A stretch of 64,000 nucleotides of DNA, from contig JAFGAS010000086.1 of the NCBI GenBank assembly GCA_016933535.1, positions 124,001 through 188,000 on the forward strand. The letters are read 5' to 3'. The notes beneath the pieces are model-generated. The model saw only the letters and a list, made by a program, of their open reading frames with translations, had not been told where the DNA came from and did not search any database. Origin of the DNA: Candidatus Zymogenaceae bacterium (GTDB lineage: Bacteria; Desulfobacterota; Zymogenia; Zymogenales; Zymogenaceae). The translations under genes and the position numbers were made by a program. Positions 34,970 through 43,996 of this stretch are shown in pieces. Numbering within the stretch: position 1 is the first letter of the stretch; each line of letters begins with the position of its first letter.

Positions 34970-35740
34970 TTACCCCCGACTATCCGTTTTTTTATCGTAA
35001 TCGTTGTGCGGGATGAGGTGTTCCATCTCCCGTTCCTCACGGGAGCGTTTCATCCTCATCCACAGCCTCCCGACGACGATGACCGCAACGATAAAGAAGG
35101 CCTGCACGCCGTACTCGATAGGCTTTGAATGGCCGATTTTGGAGACGATAAACGGGTCGGTAATCATCATTTCTCCCCCGACCCTGCCCAATACCGCGGT
35201 ACCGATATACAGGATGATGGGATACCGATCCATCAGCATGGAAAGGAGATTGCTGGTAAAGACAACAAACGGAATAGAAAGGCCCAACCCGAAGACGAGG
35301 AGAAACAGGTTTCCCTCGGAGGCACCCGCCACGGCCAGGACATTATCGACGGACATCGTGATATCGGCCACGATAATGAGCCACATTGCCTGGAGCAGGC
35401 CCGCCGCCTCCTTTCCCCCCTCCTCACCTTCTCCGCCGCTGATAAAGAGCTTCACGGCAATCCAGATGATCAGCGCCCCCCCGATGAATTTAATGAACAT
35501 GACCTGCAGGAGGCGGGAAGCGAAAAACGTGAGTACCACCCTGAGGATAACGGCGGCGCCCGCCCCCAGGATTATCCCTTTTTTCCGTTTATCCCTCGGG
35601 AGATTTCTGACGGCCATGGCAATGACTACGGCATTGTCCCCGGCGAGGATCAAGTCTATCAATACAATCGACAGCAGCCCGAACAGGAACTGCCAGGTAA
35701 ACTCGATGTGTCCTAATAAGCCAAAATCCACGTTGAGCAC
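34970..35740 (-). CDS. TerC family integral membrane protein (YjbE type)
   Basis: A 256-residue protein with about seven membrane segments. It has the TerC acidic motifs LILAGDNAVVIAMAVRNL and ADITMSVDNVLAVAGAS, and a charged C-terminal tail. Members export manganese or have been tied to tellurite resistance and metal loading of exported proteins. No yybP-ykoY manganese riboswitch is visible upstream, where a conventional promoter is found instead. Confidence 0.92.
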   Translation of the reverse strand: MLNVDFGLLGHIEFTWQFLFGLLSIVLIDLILAGDNAVVIAMAVRNLPRDKRKKGIILGAGAAVILRVVLTFFASRLLQVMFIKFIGGALIIWIAVKLFISGGEGEEGGKEAAGLLQAMWLIIVADITMSVDNVLAVAGASEGNLFLLVFGLGLSIPFVVFTSNLLSMLMDRYPIILYIGTAVLGRVGGEMMITDPFIVSKIGHSKPIEYGVQAFFIVAVIVVGRLWMRMKRSREEREMEHLIPHNDYDKKTDSRG

Positions 35741-35793
35741 CCCCGCATTAAACCAACCCTATAATTGAGCATCGTTATCATCGAAAGGATGTT

Positions 35794-35823
35794 TTTATAT
35801 CCCGAAAGATGATTGCTTGTCAA
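35794..35823 (-). promoter_or_regulatory. Promoter of the terC pair
   Basis: Minus-strand TTGACA (35823-35818) and TATAAA (35799-35794) with an 18-base spacer, 53 bases before the terC ATG. Confidence 0.65.
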
Positions 35824-35916
35824 GGATAATGGGCGGCCCGCCGCTTCCGACCGCCTCCCCTCGAAGCCGACCGACGGTCGGTTTCAGCCGCCTTATATCC
35901 GTTTAGTATTGAAAAA

Positions 35917-38697
35917 TTGACGCCGCCGGGCTATAATCATTACGAAGACGGGGCGCGTCGTCCCGGCCTCTCGATCCATCTTACCATATTTTATGAGCCG
36001 CCCGTGGAACGACCTGTCGAAAAACCGTGGGAGAGCCCTTCCGCATCAATCATGACCGACCTTGACGTGACACCCGATCTCGGCCTCAGCCCCGAGGAGG
36101 CCCGTTTGCGTCTGGATCGATTCGGCCCGAATCTCCTCATGGAAGAAAAAAAGAAGGGCGCCCTGATGATCTTCGTCCGGCAGTTCAAGAGCCTCATCAT
36201 GGTTCTCTTGGCGGCGGCCGCGGGGCTCTCGTTTGCCTTTGGTGATTTTCTGGAGGCCATCGCGATCATCGTCGTCATCCTTATCAACGCCCTCATCGGA
36301 TTTTTCACCGAGCTGCAGGCAATCCGCTCCATGGAGTCTCTCAAAAAGCTTACCAGCGTGACGACGCGCGTCAAACGCGCCGGCAGGGTGCTTGAGATCC
36401 ACGCCCGCGATCTTGTACCGGGGGACATCGTGCTGCTGGAGGGCGGGGACATCGTATCGGCCGACCTGCGCCTGATTACCTCCTCCCGCCTTCTGGCCGA
36501 CGAATCGGCGCTCACCGGGGAGTCCCTGCCCGTGGACAAGGCCCCCCCACCCGTTGCCGAAAAGGCCCCGCTGGCCGAGCGCCTCAACATGCTCTATGCC
36601 GGAACCGCCGTTACCCGCGGCTCCGCCGAGGCCGTCGTCGTTTCCACGGGGATGAACACGGAACTCGGTCATATCACGTCCCTGGTTTCCCAGGCCAAGC
36701 AGGAGGCCACCCCCCTCGAAAAACGGTTGGACGAGCTAGGCAGGACGCTCATCTGGGTAACGCTTGCCGTCGCCGTTGTGGTGGCGGTCTCCGGAATCCT
36801 GTCGGGCAAGCAGATCCTGATGATGATCGAGACGGGGATTGCGCTGGCCGTTGCCGCTATTCCCGAGGGACTTCCGATCGTTGCGACCATCGCCCTGGCC
36901 CGGGGGATGTTCCGCATGGCGCAAAAAAATGCGATCATCAACCGACTTTCCGCCGTGGAAACGCTCGGCGCCACCAACGTCATCTGCACCGACAAGACTG
37001 GAACTCTCACGGAAAATCGGATGACCGTGACGCGCATCGGGCTGAGCGACGGCGATGTCGATATCAGCGGAGAGGCGATCATCCCCGGCACGCCGCCCCA
37101 CGACAGCGAGGAGTCTCCCGATCCCCTGTCCAATCCGCTGCTCGTGGAGGCGCTGCGCATCTCGGTCCTCTGCAACAATGCTAACCTTAATTACGATAAT
37201 CCGGCCGGCAATGACGGCCACGTGGGCGATCCGTTGGAGATAGCCCTCCTCTCGGCCGGTTTCAAGGCCCAGATCTGGCGCCAGGACCTGATCGGCCGAA
37301 TGCCCCGGGTCGGCGAGGAGGCATTCGACTCCGACGTGAAGATGATGGCCACCTTCCACGAAATGCCCGGCGGGTATTATGTGGCGGTAAAAGGGGCCCC
37401 GGAGCCGATCGCCCAGGCCTCGTCATATTTCCTGACCCGCCAAGGCAAGACCCCCATGGGGAACGGCGAGCGCTCGCAATGGCTTGAACGATCGGCCGAA
37501 ATGGCGCGCGAAGGCCTGCGCGTAATCGCCCTTGCCATGAAGATGACTGATAGTCCCGATACCCTCCCCTATGATAATCTTGTCTTTGTGGGACTGGTGG
37601 GAATGCTGGATCCGCCGCGGGCCGACGTTCCCGGTGCGCTTGCCCGCTGCCGGGATGCGGGGATTCGGGTTATTATGGTAACCGGGGATCAGGCCGTTAC
37701 GGCAAAGAATATCGCCCTCGACATGGGGCTTGTCAGCGATCGGTCGGTGCCCGTTATCAACGGCGCGGACCTTAAGAATCCCGGGCACCTCACCGAACGG
37801 GAGAAGGCTTATTTACTGTCCGTATCGATCTTCGCCCGGGTGAGTCCCAAGCAGAAGCTGGACCTCATCGAGCTGCATCAGAAAAACGGGTCCGTGGTCG
37901 CCATGACCGGCGACGGTGTCAACGACGCCCCCGCCCTCAAAAAGGCCGATATCGGTATCGCCATGGGTCTCAGGGGAACCCAGGTGGCCCGGGAGGCGGC
38001 AGACATGGTCCTCAAGGACGACGCCTTTCCAACGATCGTGACCGCCGTCGAACAGGGCCGGGTGATCTACAACAACATCAGGACTTTCGTGCGTTACCTG
38101 TTTGCCTGCAACATGAGCGAGATACTTACGGTCTTCCTTGCGTCTCTCCTGACGGTCCCGCTGCCCATTCTCCCCCTTCAGATCCTTTTTCTCAACCTCG
38201 TCACCGACGTCTTTCCCGCCCTGGCACTCGGCGTGGGCAGGGGTGACCCCTCCATCATGGGCCGTCCGCCGCGCGACGGCGCGGAGCCGCTTTTGACAAA
38301 AAGGCATTGGATGGATGTTTTCGGGGCGGGTTTGGTCATCACCGCATCGGTGCTTACGGCCCTCATGATCTGCCTGTCGTTTTTGGGGTTCGATAATGAC
38401 CGGGCCGTCACGGTATCGTTTATGACCCTTGCCTTTTCCCAGCTCTGGCACGTCTTTAACATGGGCGACGACCGGGCGGGATTCTTCGTCAACGATATCA
38501 CGAAAAATCCCTATATATGGGGGGCGCTGGTCCTGTGCGGGGGGCTCCTGGTCGCCGGCGTCTATGTCCCGATCTTTTCCCGCGTTCTGAGGCTTTATGA
38601 CCCGGGCATGAACGGGTGGGCCGTAATCCTTGGGATGAGCCTGGTCGTTTTGATCACGGGCAGCGCCGCCAAGGCGGTAAGAAGGAGACGCGCCTAG
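35917..38697 (+). CDS. Cation-transporting P-type ATPase, Ca2+ (SERCA/PMR1) type
   Basis: Up to 926 residues. Signatures are LVPGDIVLLEGGDIVSADLR, DESALTGESLPVDK, the phosphorylation site ICTDKTGTLTENRM, KGAPEPI and VAMTGDGVNDAPALKKADIG. Membrane residues that bind Ca2+ in SERCA are kept: AIPEGLP (M4), CNMSE (M5, NxxE) and NLVTD (M6). It therefore likely pumps Ca2+ or a similar ion out of the cell using ATP. The start is unsure: TTG at 35917 and GTG at 36004 are both in frame and neither has a good ribosome binding site. Its stop codon shares the CTAG at 38694-38697 with the stop of the convergent DedA gene. Confidence 0.93.
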   Translation: MTPPGYNHYEDGARRPGLSIHLTIFYEPPVERPVEKPWESPSASIMTDLDVTPDLGLSPEEARLRLDRFGPNLLMEEKKKGALMIFVRQFKSLIMVLLAAAAGLSFAFGDFLEAIAIIVVILINALIGFFTELQAIRSMESLKKLTSVTTRVKRAGRVLEIHARDLVPGDIVLLEGGDIVSADLRLITSSRLLADESALTGESLPVDKAPPPVAEKAPLAERLNMLYAGTAVTRGSAEAVVVSTGMNTELGHITSLVSQAKQEATPLEKRLDELGRTLIWVTLAVAVVVAVSGILSGKQILMMIETGIALAVAAIPEGLPIVATIALARGMFRMAQKNAIINRLSAVETLGATNVICTDKTGTLTENRMTVTRIGLSDGDVDISGEAIIPGTPPHDSEESPDPLSNPLLVEALRISVLCNNANLNYDNPAGNDGHVGDPLEIALLSAGFKAQIWRQDLIGRMPRVGEEAFDSDVKMMATFHEMPGGYYVAVKGAPEPIAQASSYFLTRQGKTPMGNGERSQWLERSAEMAREGLRVIALAMKMTDSPDTLPYDNLVFVGLVGMLDPPRADVPGALARCRDAGIRVIMVTGDQAVTAKNIALDMGLVSDRSVPVINGADLKNPGHLTEREKAYLLSVSIFARVSPKQKLDLIELHQKNGSVVAMTGDGVNDAPALKKADIGIAMGLRGTQVAREAADMVLKDDAFPTIVTAVEQGRVIYNNIRTFVRYLFACNMSEILTVFLASLLTVPLPILPLQILFLNLVTDVFPALALGVGRGDPSIMGRPPRDGAEPLLTKRHWMDVFGAGLVITASVLTALMICLSFLGFDNDRAVTVSFMTLAFSQLWHVFNMGDDRAGFFVNDITKNPYIWGALVLCGGLLVAGVYVPIFSRVLRLYDPGMNGWAVILGMSLVVLITGSAAKAVRRRRA

Positions 38698-39263
38698 GAA
38701 GACCGTGGGATTTTCCGCTTCCGACAGACCTGTATAAACCGGACGCCCAGTCCGACGACGAGAATTGCGCCGAATATCTCTATCTCGTAGCGCTCGATGT
38801 CCTCAATCACGATTCCCATGACGCTGCCGAAGACGTACCCGAGCCACCCCACCAGGATCGCCCAGGCCAGGACGCCGGCCGTATCCAGGACGATGAAAGC
38901 GGCCGGCCGGATATCTCCCATCCCCAGGACGAACGGAGATACGGTCCTCAACCCGTAAACGAAACGAAAGCCGAGGACGAAAAGGGTCCTGAACCGGTCG
39001 ATATATCCTTCAACGGTCGATATCCGTTTTCGCCATTCGGGACGGCGGTCGAGAAACGCGCGGCTTTTATATTGACCGATGAAAAAGAAGAACTGGTCCC
39101 CGGCCAGCGCCCCACAGAATGCGCACAGGACCACCAACGGAAGGTCAAGGTATCCGCGGTGGGCGGCAAAACCGCCCAGGATGAGGACCATTTCACCCGC
39201 GAAGAACGTCCCCATCAGGATAACGGGATAGCCAAAGAGCGTTATGAGATTTAACAAGTCCAT
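38694..39263 (-). CDS. DedA family membrane protein
   Basis: A 189-residue protein with about five membrane segments. It has the DedA core GTFFAGEMVLILGGFAAHRG, CGALAGDQFFFFIGQYKSRA and the signature FRFVYGLRTVSPFVLGMGDI. DedA proteins are undecaprenyl phosphate or phospholipid flippases. The ATG at 39263 is chosen because it starts the conserved part (MDLLNLITLFGYPVI); the frame stays open upstream but without similarity. The gene is convergent with the P-type ATPase gene and their stop codons overlap. Confidence 0.92.
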   Translation of the reverse strand: MDLLNLITLFGYPVILMGTFFAGEMVLILGGFAAHRGYLDLPLVVLCAFCGALAGDQFFFFIGQYKSRAFLDRRPEWRKRISTVEGYIDRFRTLFVLGFRFVYGLRTVSPFVLGMGDIRPAAFIVLDTAGVLAWAILVGWLGYVFGSVMGIVIEDIERYEIEIFGAILVVGLGVRFIQVCRKRKIPRSS

Positions 39264-39545
39264 CTTGACCACCGTTTTTGTTATTACCGTAATGGATTTT
39301 TCCGCCGTCGCGTCCAAGGCCGGACACCCGTCCACTGTAGCACGGACCGCCCGATTTACAAAGCTCGTTTTGGGCATCGGGGAATCCCTTTTTCCGGTCT
39401 CGGGCACAGCCGCGGGGCGAACGCCCCGATGATATCGTATACTCCCAGCACATCCGCACGCGTCGTTTGCATCCGCATCGCCGGGCGCGGTTGCCGGATG
39501 GATACCCCTGGAGGCACCGTTAACAACCTTTATGGGAGGAGAGAT

Positions 39546-40145
39546 ATGGCCAAACAGGTAAGGATGGCCACCAACATGTCGATCCGGTCGGTCATCGACA
39601 GCATTACGGAGATTATGGGGCCGAATGGAACCAGGATTATCTTCAGGAACATCGGGCTGTCTCATCTTTTCGATAACCCTCCCGAGTATACCTGGGACCC
39701 CTGCATACCCACAACCGAGCAGGTGAAGATCTACTCAGAGCTGGAAACGATGGTCGGGATCAATGGCGCCGTGGGCATCTGGCGGAGGATCGGGTACATG
39801 AACATCCGGTCCGTGGTCGAGATAGGCCACGTCCTGGACGCGATCATCGACCTTCCCCCGAAAGAGAAATTCCACAAGTCACTCGAGTTCTTCACGGTCG
39901 GATCGGGAAAGGGAGCGGTCGTCGACAATCAGGAAACCGGGATCGCCGAGCTGGACTTGTCCGACTGCCTGTTGTGCGAAGGGCACACATCGTCCCGTCC
40001 CATCTGCTCCCTCTATGAGGGCGTGATGCAGTATATCTCTGACTGGTCCTTCGGCAAGGGCGTCTACGTCCCGCGGGAGACCGAGTGCATCGCCCGTGGA
40101 GACGGCCGCTGCTACTTCGTGCTCGTCAAAAAGGAAGGCCGCTGA
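39546..40145 (+). CDS. V4R (4-vinyl reductase) domain protein
   Basis: A 199-residue protein. The C-terminal half shows the V4R signature: CLLCEGHTSSRPICSLYEG, then YISDWSFGKGVYVPRETECI and ARGDGRCYFVLVKK. V4R domains are small-molecule sensors found alone, in bacteriochlorophyll enzymes and in sigma-54 activators such as DmpR/XylR-like proteins. The N-terminal half (SVIDSITEIMGPNGTRIIFR) also fits this fold. A GGGAGGAG ribosome binding site precedes the ATG. The Cys residues could bind a metal. Its partner is not apparent. Confidence 0.8.
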   Translation: MAKQVRMATNMSIRSVIDSITEIMGPNGTRIIFRNIGLSHLFDNPPEYTWDPCIPTTEQVKIYSELETMVGINGAVGIWRRIGYMNIRSVVEIGHVLDAIIDLPPKEKFHKSLEFFTVGSGKGAVVDNQETGIAELDLSDCLLCEGHTSSRPICSLYEGVMQYISDWSFGKGVYVPRETECIARGDGRCYFVLVKKEGR

Positions 40146-40288
40146 CACGTTCACCGGAAAAACGGGATCGAGCCCGTCACGTGGAAAAGACACCCCTGCG
40201 GGGCAAAAACGCGCGGGAGGCTTCATCGAGACGATTCGGTCACCCTCCCGTCCCGCGGTGCGCCGGTCCCTGTTTCCGGTTTCATATC

Positions 40289-40957
40289 CTAACCGATGAT
40301 GATGATATAGAGTTTTCCCGGTCCGTGGATTCCCCTGACTGCCGTCAGCGCGATATCGGCCGTCATCGAAGGGCCGGTCACCAGCGCCATCGCGGAAGGC
40401 GGGACGCGCCGCTCGGTTACCCGCGCGACCAGCGTCTCGGTATCCGGGAGGATGTCATCGGCCATAAGCAGCGCAATATGGCAAAACGGCGCGTGGGAAA
40501 CCAGCCGCGGGTTTCGCGAATCAAAGACCATGGCGAGGCTACCCGTCTCCGCGATCCCGTACGGTGCACCGGTAATACCGGCGTCCGCTGCAAAACAGGC
40601 TTCCTTATAGTCTGCCGGCTCCGATGAAATCGTGATTGCCCGCAACCCCGCTTTCTCCAGCGCCGCCTTGATGCCGGCCTTACCGATGATTTCCTCATCG
40701 CTTATTATCGCAGACGAAAGTCCGTCTTCCTTCATGAACGAGACGATCTGCCGGGTTGCTTCGGAGATCCCCCCCACCCTCTTTACAACGGCGGCCGCCC
40801 CCGTCGCCTTTGTCTCGAAGATATCCGTGAGGGCGGCCGGATCGCCTGCGTCACCCGTTCCTATCTTGGGACGGGAGGCGCTTTCGGCCTTCGGCCAGGA
40901 AACCGCCTCCCTCAGCTTATTGAGGATATTCTCCCGTGCCGTTGGGCGTGTGGTCAT
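40289..40957 (-). CDS. lutC: Lactate utilization protein C (LUD domain)
   Basis: A 222-residue LUD-domain protein beginning MTTRPTARENILNKLREAVS and containing YGIAETGSLAMV, HIALLMADDILPDTETLVAR and the C-terminal SMTADIALTAVRGIHGPGKL. It is the third subunit of the LutABC complex, which oxidises L-lactate to pyruvate. The ATG overlaps the lutB stop (ATGA) and follows GGGGGA. Confidence 0.92.
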   Translation of the reverse strand: MTTRPTARENILNKLREAVSWPKAESASRPKIGTGDAGDPAALTDIFETKATGAAAVVKRVGGISEATRQIVSFMKEDGLSSAIISDEEIIGKAGIKAALEKAGLRAITISSEPADYKEACFAADAGITGAPYGIAETGSLAMVFDSRNPRLVSHAPFCHIALLMADDILPDTETLVARVTERRVPPSAMALVTGPSMTADIALTAVRGIHGPGKLYIIIIG

Positions 40958-42390
40958 TTTGTCGTCCCCCTTTCGCCATCGGACCATCGCCGTCTGAAGG
41001 GTCTTTCCGCAGGCGCCGGCAGATCCCTGAATCTCGTCCACCCGCTTCCCATCGCCGGCAGTTTGCCGATTACTCCTCCCGTTACAAAGGGCTTGAGCAT
41101 CCACCGCAGGAGCTTTCCCGCCGTACGGTAGCGCCCCTCCCCGCTAATCCCCCAGGCCCACGCCGAAAAGGTAAGTCGTTCCGCCAGCGGCAACCGCCTC
41201 GCCCCCCAGGTCCTATCACCCGAGGCACGCTTTTCCCTGAGCTTCAAAAAGAGGCGCGGATGGTCTATTCCCGCCGGGCAGACCTCTCTACAGGCCCCGC
41301 AGAGCGTCGTGGCATGATAGAGGTCGTGGGCCCTTTCCAGACCCAAAAAAAGAGGATTCAGGATCGATCCGATGGGTCCGGAATATACCCACCCGTACGC
41401 GTACCCGCCGATCTTATTCCAGACCGGACAGACATTGAGACAGGCCCCACACTTGATACACCCCAGCACCTGCCGGAAGTCGGGGTCGGCGTAGATCTTC
41501 GTCCTGCCGCCGTCGACGATGACGATGAAGAGCTCATCAGGGCCGTCGGGCTCTCCTTTTTTCTTCGGCCCGTTGATGACATTGACGTACGACGAAACCG
41601 CCTGGCCGGTGCAGCTGCGCGTCAAGAGCCGCAGGACGTGCAGGGCATCGTCCATCGTGGGGACTATCTTCTCTATCCCCATGACGGCCACGTGCGTCTT
41701 CGGGCCTCCCGTACTGAAGCGTATATTTCCTTCGTTCTCTACGAGAATGATCGAGCCGGTGTCGGCTACCGCCATATTGACGCCGGTTATTCCCATTTCG
41801 GCTTGTTTGAATTTTTCCCGCAGGAAACCCCGGGCCTGCATGGTCAAGCCGCCCAGGTCCAGGGTTTTTTCGACACCCATGACGGATACGAAGAGATCGG
41901 CGATCTCCTCGACCGCCACATTGAGCGCCGGCCCGACAACATGGAAAGGGGTTCGATTCATCTGCTGCACGATAAATTCCCCAAGGTCGGTCTCGAAAAC
42001 ATCGATGCCGTTATCTCCCAGGGCGCGGTTGAGTTCCATCTCCTCGGTCAGCATCGATTTTCCTTTGGTAATCGTCTTGACCTTTTTTTTTCGTGCCAGG
42101 TCGATGATAATTTCCCGGGCCTCGCGGTAGTCCTCGGCCCAGACGATGTTCGCGCCATTTTCGACGGCCTTCTTCTCGAAAGCTTCAAGGTAGGCCGGAA
42201 GATTCGCTATCGATTCGCGCCGGATCGCCGCGCCTCTCTCCAGTGCCGCCTTTGGATCGGCCAGGGTCGAAAAGGAATAATCCCTCAGAGCTTTAAAGAT
42301 GACGGGGAGCCTTCCAAGGAGCTCCCGCTGATGGGCATTGTTAAGTCCCTCGTTGGCCTTCCTTTTAAATTCTTCTACTTCTATTTTCAT
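40954..42390 (-). CDS. lutB: Lactate utilization iron-sulfur protein LutB
   Basis: A 478-residue protein. The N-terminal LUD domain includes AEDYREAREIIIDLARKKK, TKGKSMLTEEMELNRAL and VADTGSIILVENEGNIRF. Two ferredoxin-like clusters follow near residues 310-370: CIKCGACLNVCPVW and CGACREVCPAGID. It moves electrons from lactate oxidation to an acceptor. Its gene lies between lutA and lutC in the usual order, 39 bases after lutA. Confidence 0.94.
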   Translation of the reverse strand: MKIEVEEFKRKANEGLNNAHQRELLGRLPVIFKALRDYSFSTLADPKAALERGAAIRRESIANLPAYLEAFEKKAVENGANIVWAEDYREAREIIIDLARKKKVKTITKGKSMLTEEMELNRALGDNGIDVFETDLGEFIVQQMNRTPFHVVGPALNVAVEEIADLFVSVMGVEKTLDLGGLTMQARGFLREKFKQAEMGITGVNMAVADTGSIILVENEGNIRFSTGGPKTHVAVMGIEKIVPTMDDALHVLRLLTRSCTGQAVSSYVNVINGPKKKGEPDGPDELFIVIVDGGRTKIYADPDFRQVLGCIKCGACLNVCPVWNKIGGYAYGWVYSGPIGSILNPLFLGLERAHDLYHATTLCGACREVCPAGIDHPRLFLKLREKRASGDRTWGARRLPLAERLTFSAWAWGISGEGRYRTAGKLLRWMLKPFVTGGVIGKLPAMGSGWTRFRDLPAPAERPFRRRWSDGERGTTK

Positions 42391-42429
42391 TACTAACCCC
42401 GATACGCTTCGGCGAAATCGCGTGGGCCG

Positions 42430-43179
42430 TTATAACGACTCCTGCGCCAGCAACTGCGCGAGGTGAATTACCTCAATCGGTAGATTATTGCGTTGGACGT
42501 ACCCGCGGATGTTAAGGATGCATCCGGGTTCCGAAAGGACGAGATATCGCGCGCCCGACGCCGTAACGGCGGCGACCTTGTCGTGAACCATGGCGGCTGA
42601 GATCTCCGGATAGGACAGCGAAAATTCCCCACCGAAACCGCAGCAGACGTCATCATTCACAAGGGGCACAACCTCGATACCCGCCACGTTGCCCAGCAGG
42701 ACCTTCGGCTCACGGAAGATTCCCAACCCGCGGATGATATGACACGAATGATGGTAGGTGACCTTGAGGGGCGGTCCCGTGCCGGCAGGAGGACCGAGGG
42801 GAGTCGTGGAATCGTCCGCCTTCATTACGTTCACCAGGAAGTCGGAAAGCTCGTACGTTCGTTCGGCCAGGCTCAATGCCCGCTGATAATCGGGCGTTCC
42901 GGAAAGAAGCTCCGGGTAGTGTTTTTTGACGGTATGAACACAGGAACCAGACGGGGCCACGACATATCGGCTATCTCCCATGATCTCGATGAAGCGCAGG
43001 GCCGACCGTTTCGCCTCCCGGGTCCTTCCGGCGTTGATAAGAGGCTGCCCACAGCAAGTCTGTCGGGAATCATAATCGACATCGGCCCCGAGCCGTTTGA
43101 GGAGCCGCGCCGTCGCTTGCCCGATATCGGGGAGAAATTGATCTACGAGGCAGGGAATAAAGAGCGAGACCTTCATCAT
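42430..43179 (-). CDS. lutA: Lactate utilization Fe-S oxidoreductase LutA
   Basis: A 249-residue protein with two cysteine-rich CCG domains: TCCGQPLINAGRTREAKR and, near the C-terminus, VCCGFGGEFSLSYPEISAAM. It starts MMKVSLFIPCLVDQFLPDIG, after GGGGA, at either of two adjacent ATGs. LutA carries the heterodisulfide-reductase-like iron-sulfur site of the LutABC lactate oxidase. No lactate permease or FadR-type regulator gene is visible beside it. Confidence 0.94.
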   Translation of the reverse strand: MMKVSLFIPCLVDQFLPDIGQATARLLKRLGADVDYDSRQTCCGQPLINAGRTREAKRSALRFIEIMGDSRYVVAPSGSCVHTVKKHYPELLSGTPDYQRALSLAERTYELSDFLVNVMKADDSTTPLGPPAGTGPPLKVTYHHSCHIIRGLGIFREPKVLLGNVAGIEVVPLVNDDVCCGFGGEFSLSYPEISAAMVHDKVAAVTASGARYLVLSEPGCILNIRGYVQRNNLPIEVIHLAQLLAQESL

Positions 43180-43267
43180 ATCGATCCCCATAAGAGTACG
43201 ATAATGAATGCCCGGGCCCATACCGTTGGCCACCGAGGGCACAAATATGCCCGTTTGAGCCTGTTTC

Positions 43268-43295
43268 ATTATAGAGTATTGTCGTAAAAAGGCAA
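43268..43295 (-). promoter_or_regulatory. Probable lutABC promoter
   Basis: Minus-strand TTGCCT (43295-43290) and a perfect TATAAT (43273-43268), 16-base spacer, giving a leader of about 80 bases before lutA. Confidence 0.5.
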
Positions 43296-43347
43296 AGAAA
43301 AATGGAGTCGATGTCAGTACATGATATTTTGATATTCCATTTTTTTG

Positions 43348-43353
43348 TATAAT
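43348..43353 (+). promoter_or_regulatory. -10 box for the membrane protein-sulfatase pair
   Basis: Perfect TATAAT 38 bases before the ATG at 43392. The nearest -35-like sequence (TTGATA at 43329-43334) is only 13 bases away, so activator-dependent or weak transcription is possible. Confidence 0.4.
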
Positions 43354-43391
43354 GGGGTATACATAAGAAAACGTCAAAGCGGAGGTAGTCC

Positions 43392-43964
43392 ATGGATAAG
43401 AAAGGTTTCCTCAAACGCTTCGTCGGCCCGGTCCTTCTCGTATTTATCGTCATGGCCCTTTCCTGGGCGGCCTATATCCTCTCACCGGGCATATCGAACT
43501 TCTTACTCTTCCAAATTGCCGCCATCCTATCCGGCGTCGCGCTTTTCATCAGCCTCAGTTTTGGGGCCCTATACGTCTACTCGGTCTCCTACCTCAGGGG
43601 GGCCGGCCCCGTAGAAAGGGTCATCGCCGCACTGGTCAATCCTATCATCTGGATGACCAAGGAGGTGGCCGTTGTCGGCTCAATTTACACCGTGCCCGAG
43701 GCCCTCTTCTATTACCTTAATCCGGTTCACCTGTTGCTCATTGGGGCGGTGGTCGCAGAAATGGGGGCGGCGGAGCTCCTTATCAGGCGCCGACTAAAAC
43801 GGGACGGCACCGTAAAGCGGGTCCTTGTGCCCGGGGCGGTGTCTGCCGTCGTGATTGGCCTGGGCTGGATTGCCTTCATGTTCATCTGGGACCTCGGTGT
43901 TCACCATTTCTATATTTTTCAGGAAGGGTTCAAGGCCCTCTTCGGTTTCGGGGGCGGACTGTAA
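43392..43964 (+). CDS. Multi-pass membrane protein of unknown function next to sulfatase
   Basis: A 190-residue protein, not recognised. It has about five membrane segments, at roughly residues 12-30, 37-65, 105-120 (near TVPEALFYYLNPVHLLLIGA), 140-165 and a final hydrophobic stretch, with basic loops (RRRLKRDGTVKR). There is no signal peptide cleavage site. A GGAGG ribosome binding site precedes the ATG, and 32 bases separate it from the sulfatase, so the pair is likely one operon. It could be a membrane partner of the sulfatase, but nothing in the sequence proves this. Confidence 0.7.
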   Translation: MDKKGFLKRFVGPVLLVFIVMALSWAAYILSPGISNFLLFQIAAILSGVALFISLSFGALYVYSVSYLRGAGPVERVIAALVNPIIWMTKEVAVVGSIYTVPEALFYYLNPVHLLLIGAVVAEMGAAELLIRRRLKRDGTVKRVLVPGAVSAVVIGLGWIAFMFIWDLGVHHFYIFQEGFKALFGFGGGL

Positions 43965-43996
43965 AAAAACCCGTTATTAATCTGAGAGGTACACCG

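Noticed and set aside
35741-35916. Possible yybP-ykoY manganese riboswitch before terC
   Set aside because: The conserved GGGGAGUA-type core was not found; only a conventional promoter is visible.
40936-42396. 486-codon plus-strand open frame
   Set aside because: It lies antisense to lutB, whose iron-sulfur motifs are unmistakable, and its composition is Arg, Pro and Asp rich as expected of a shadow frame.
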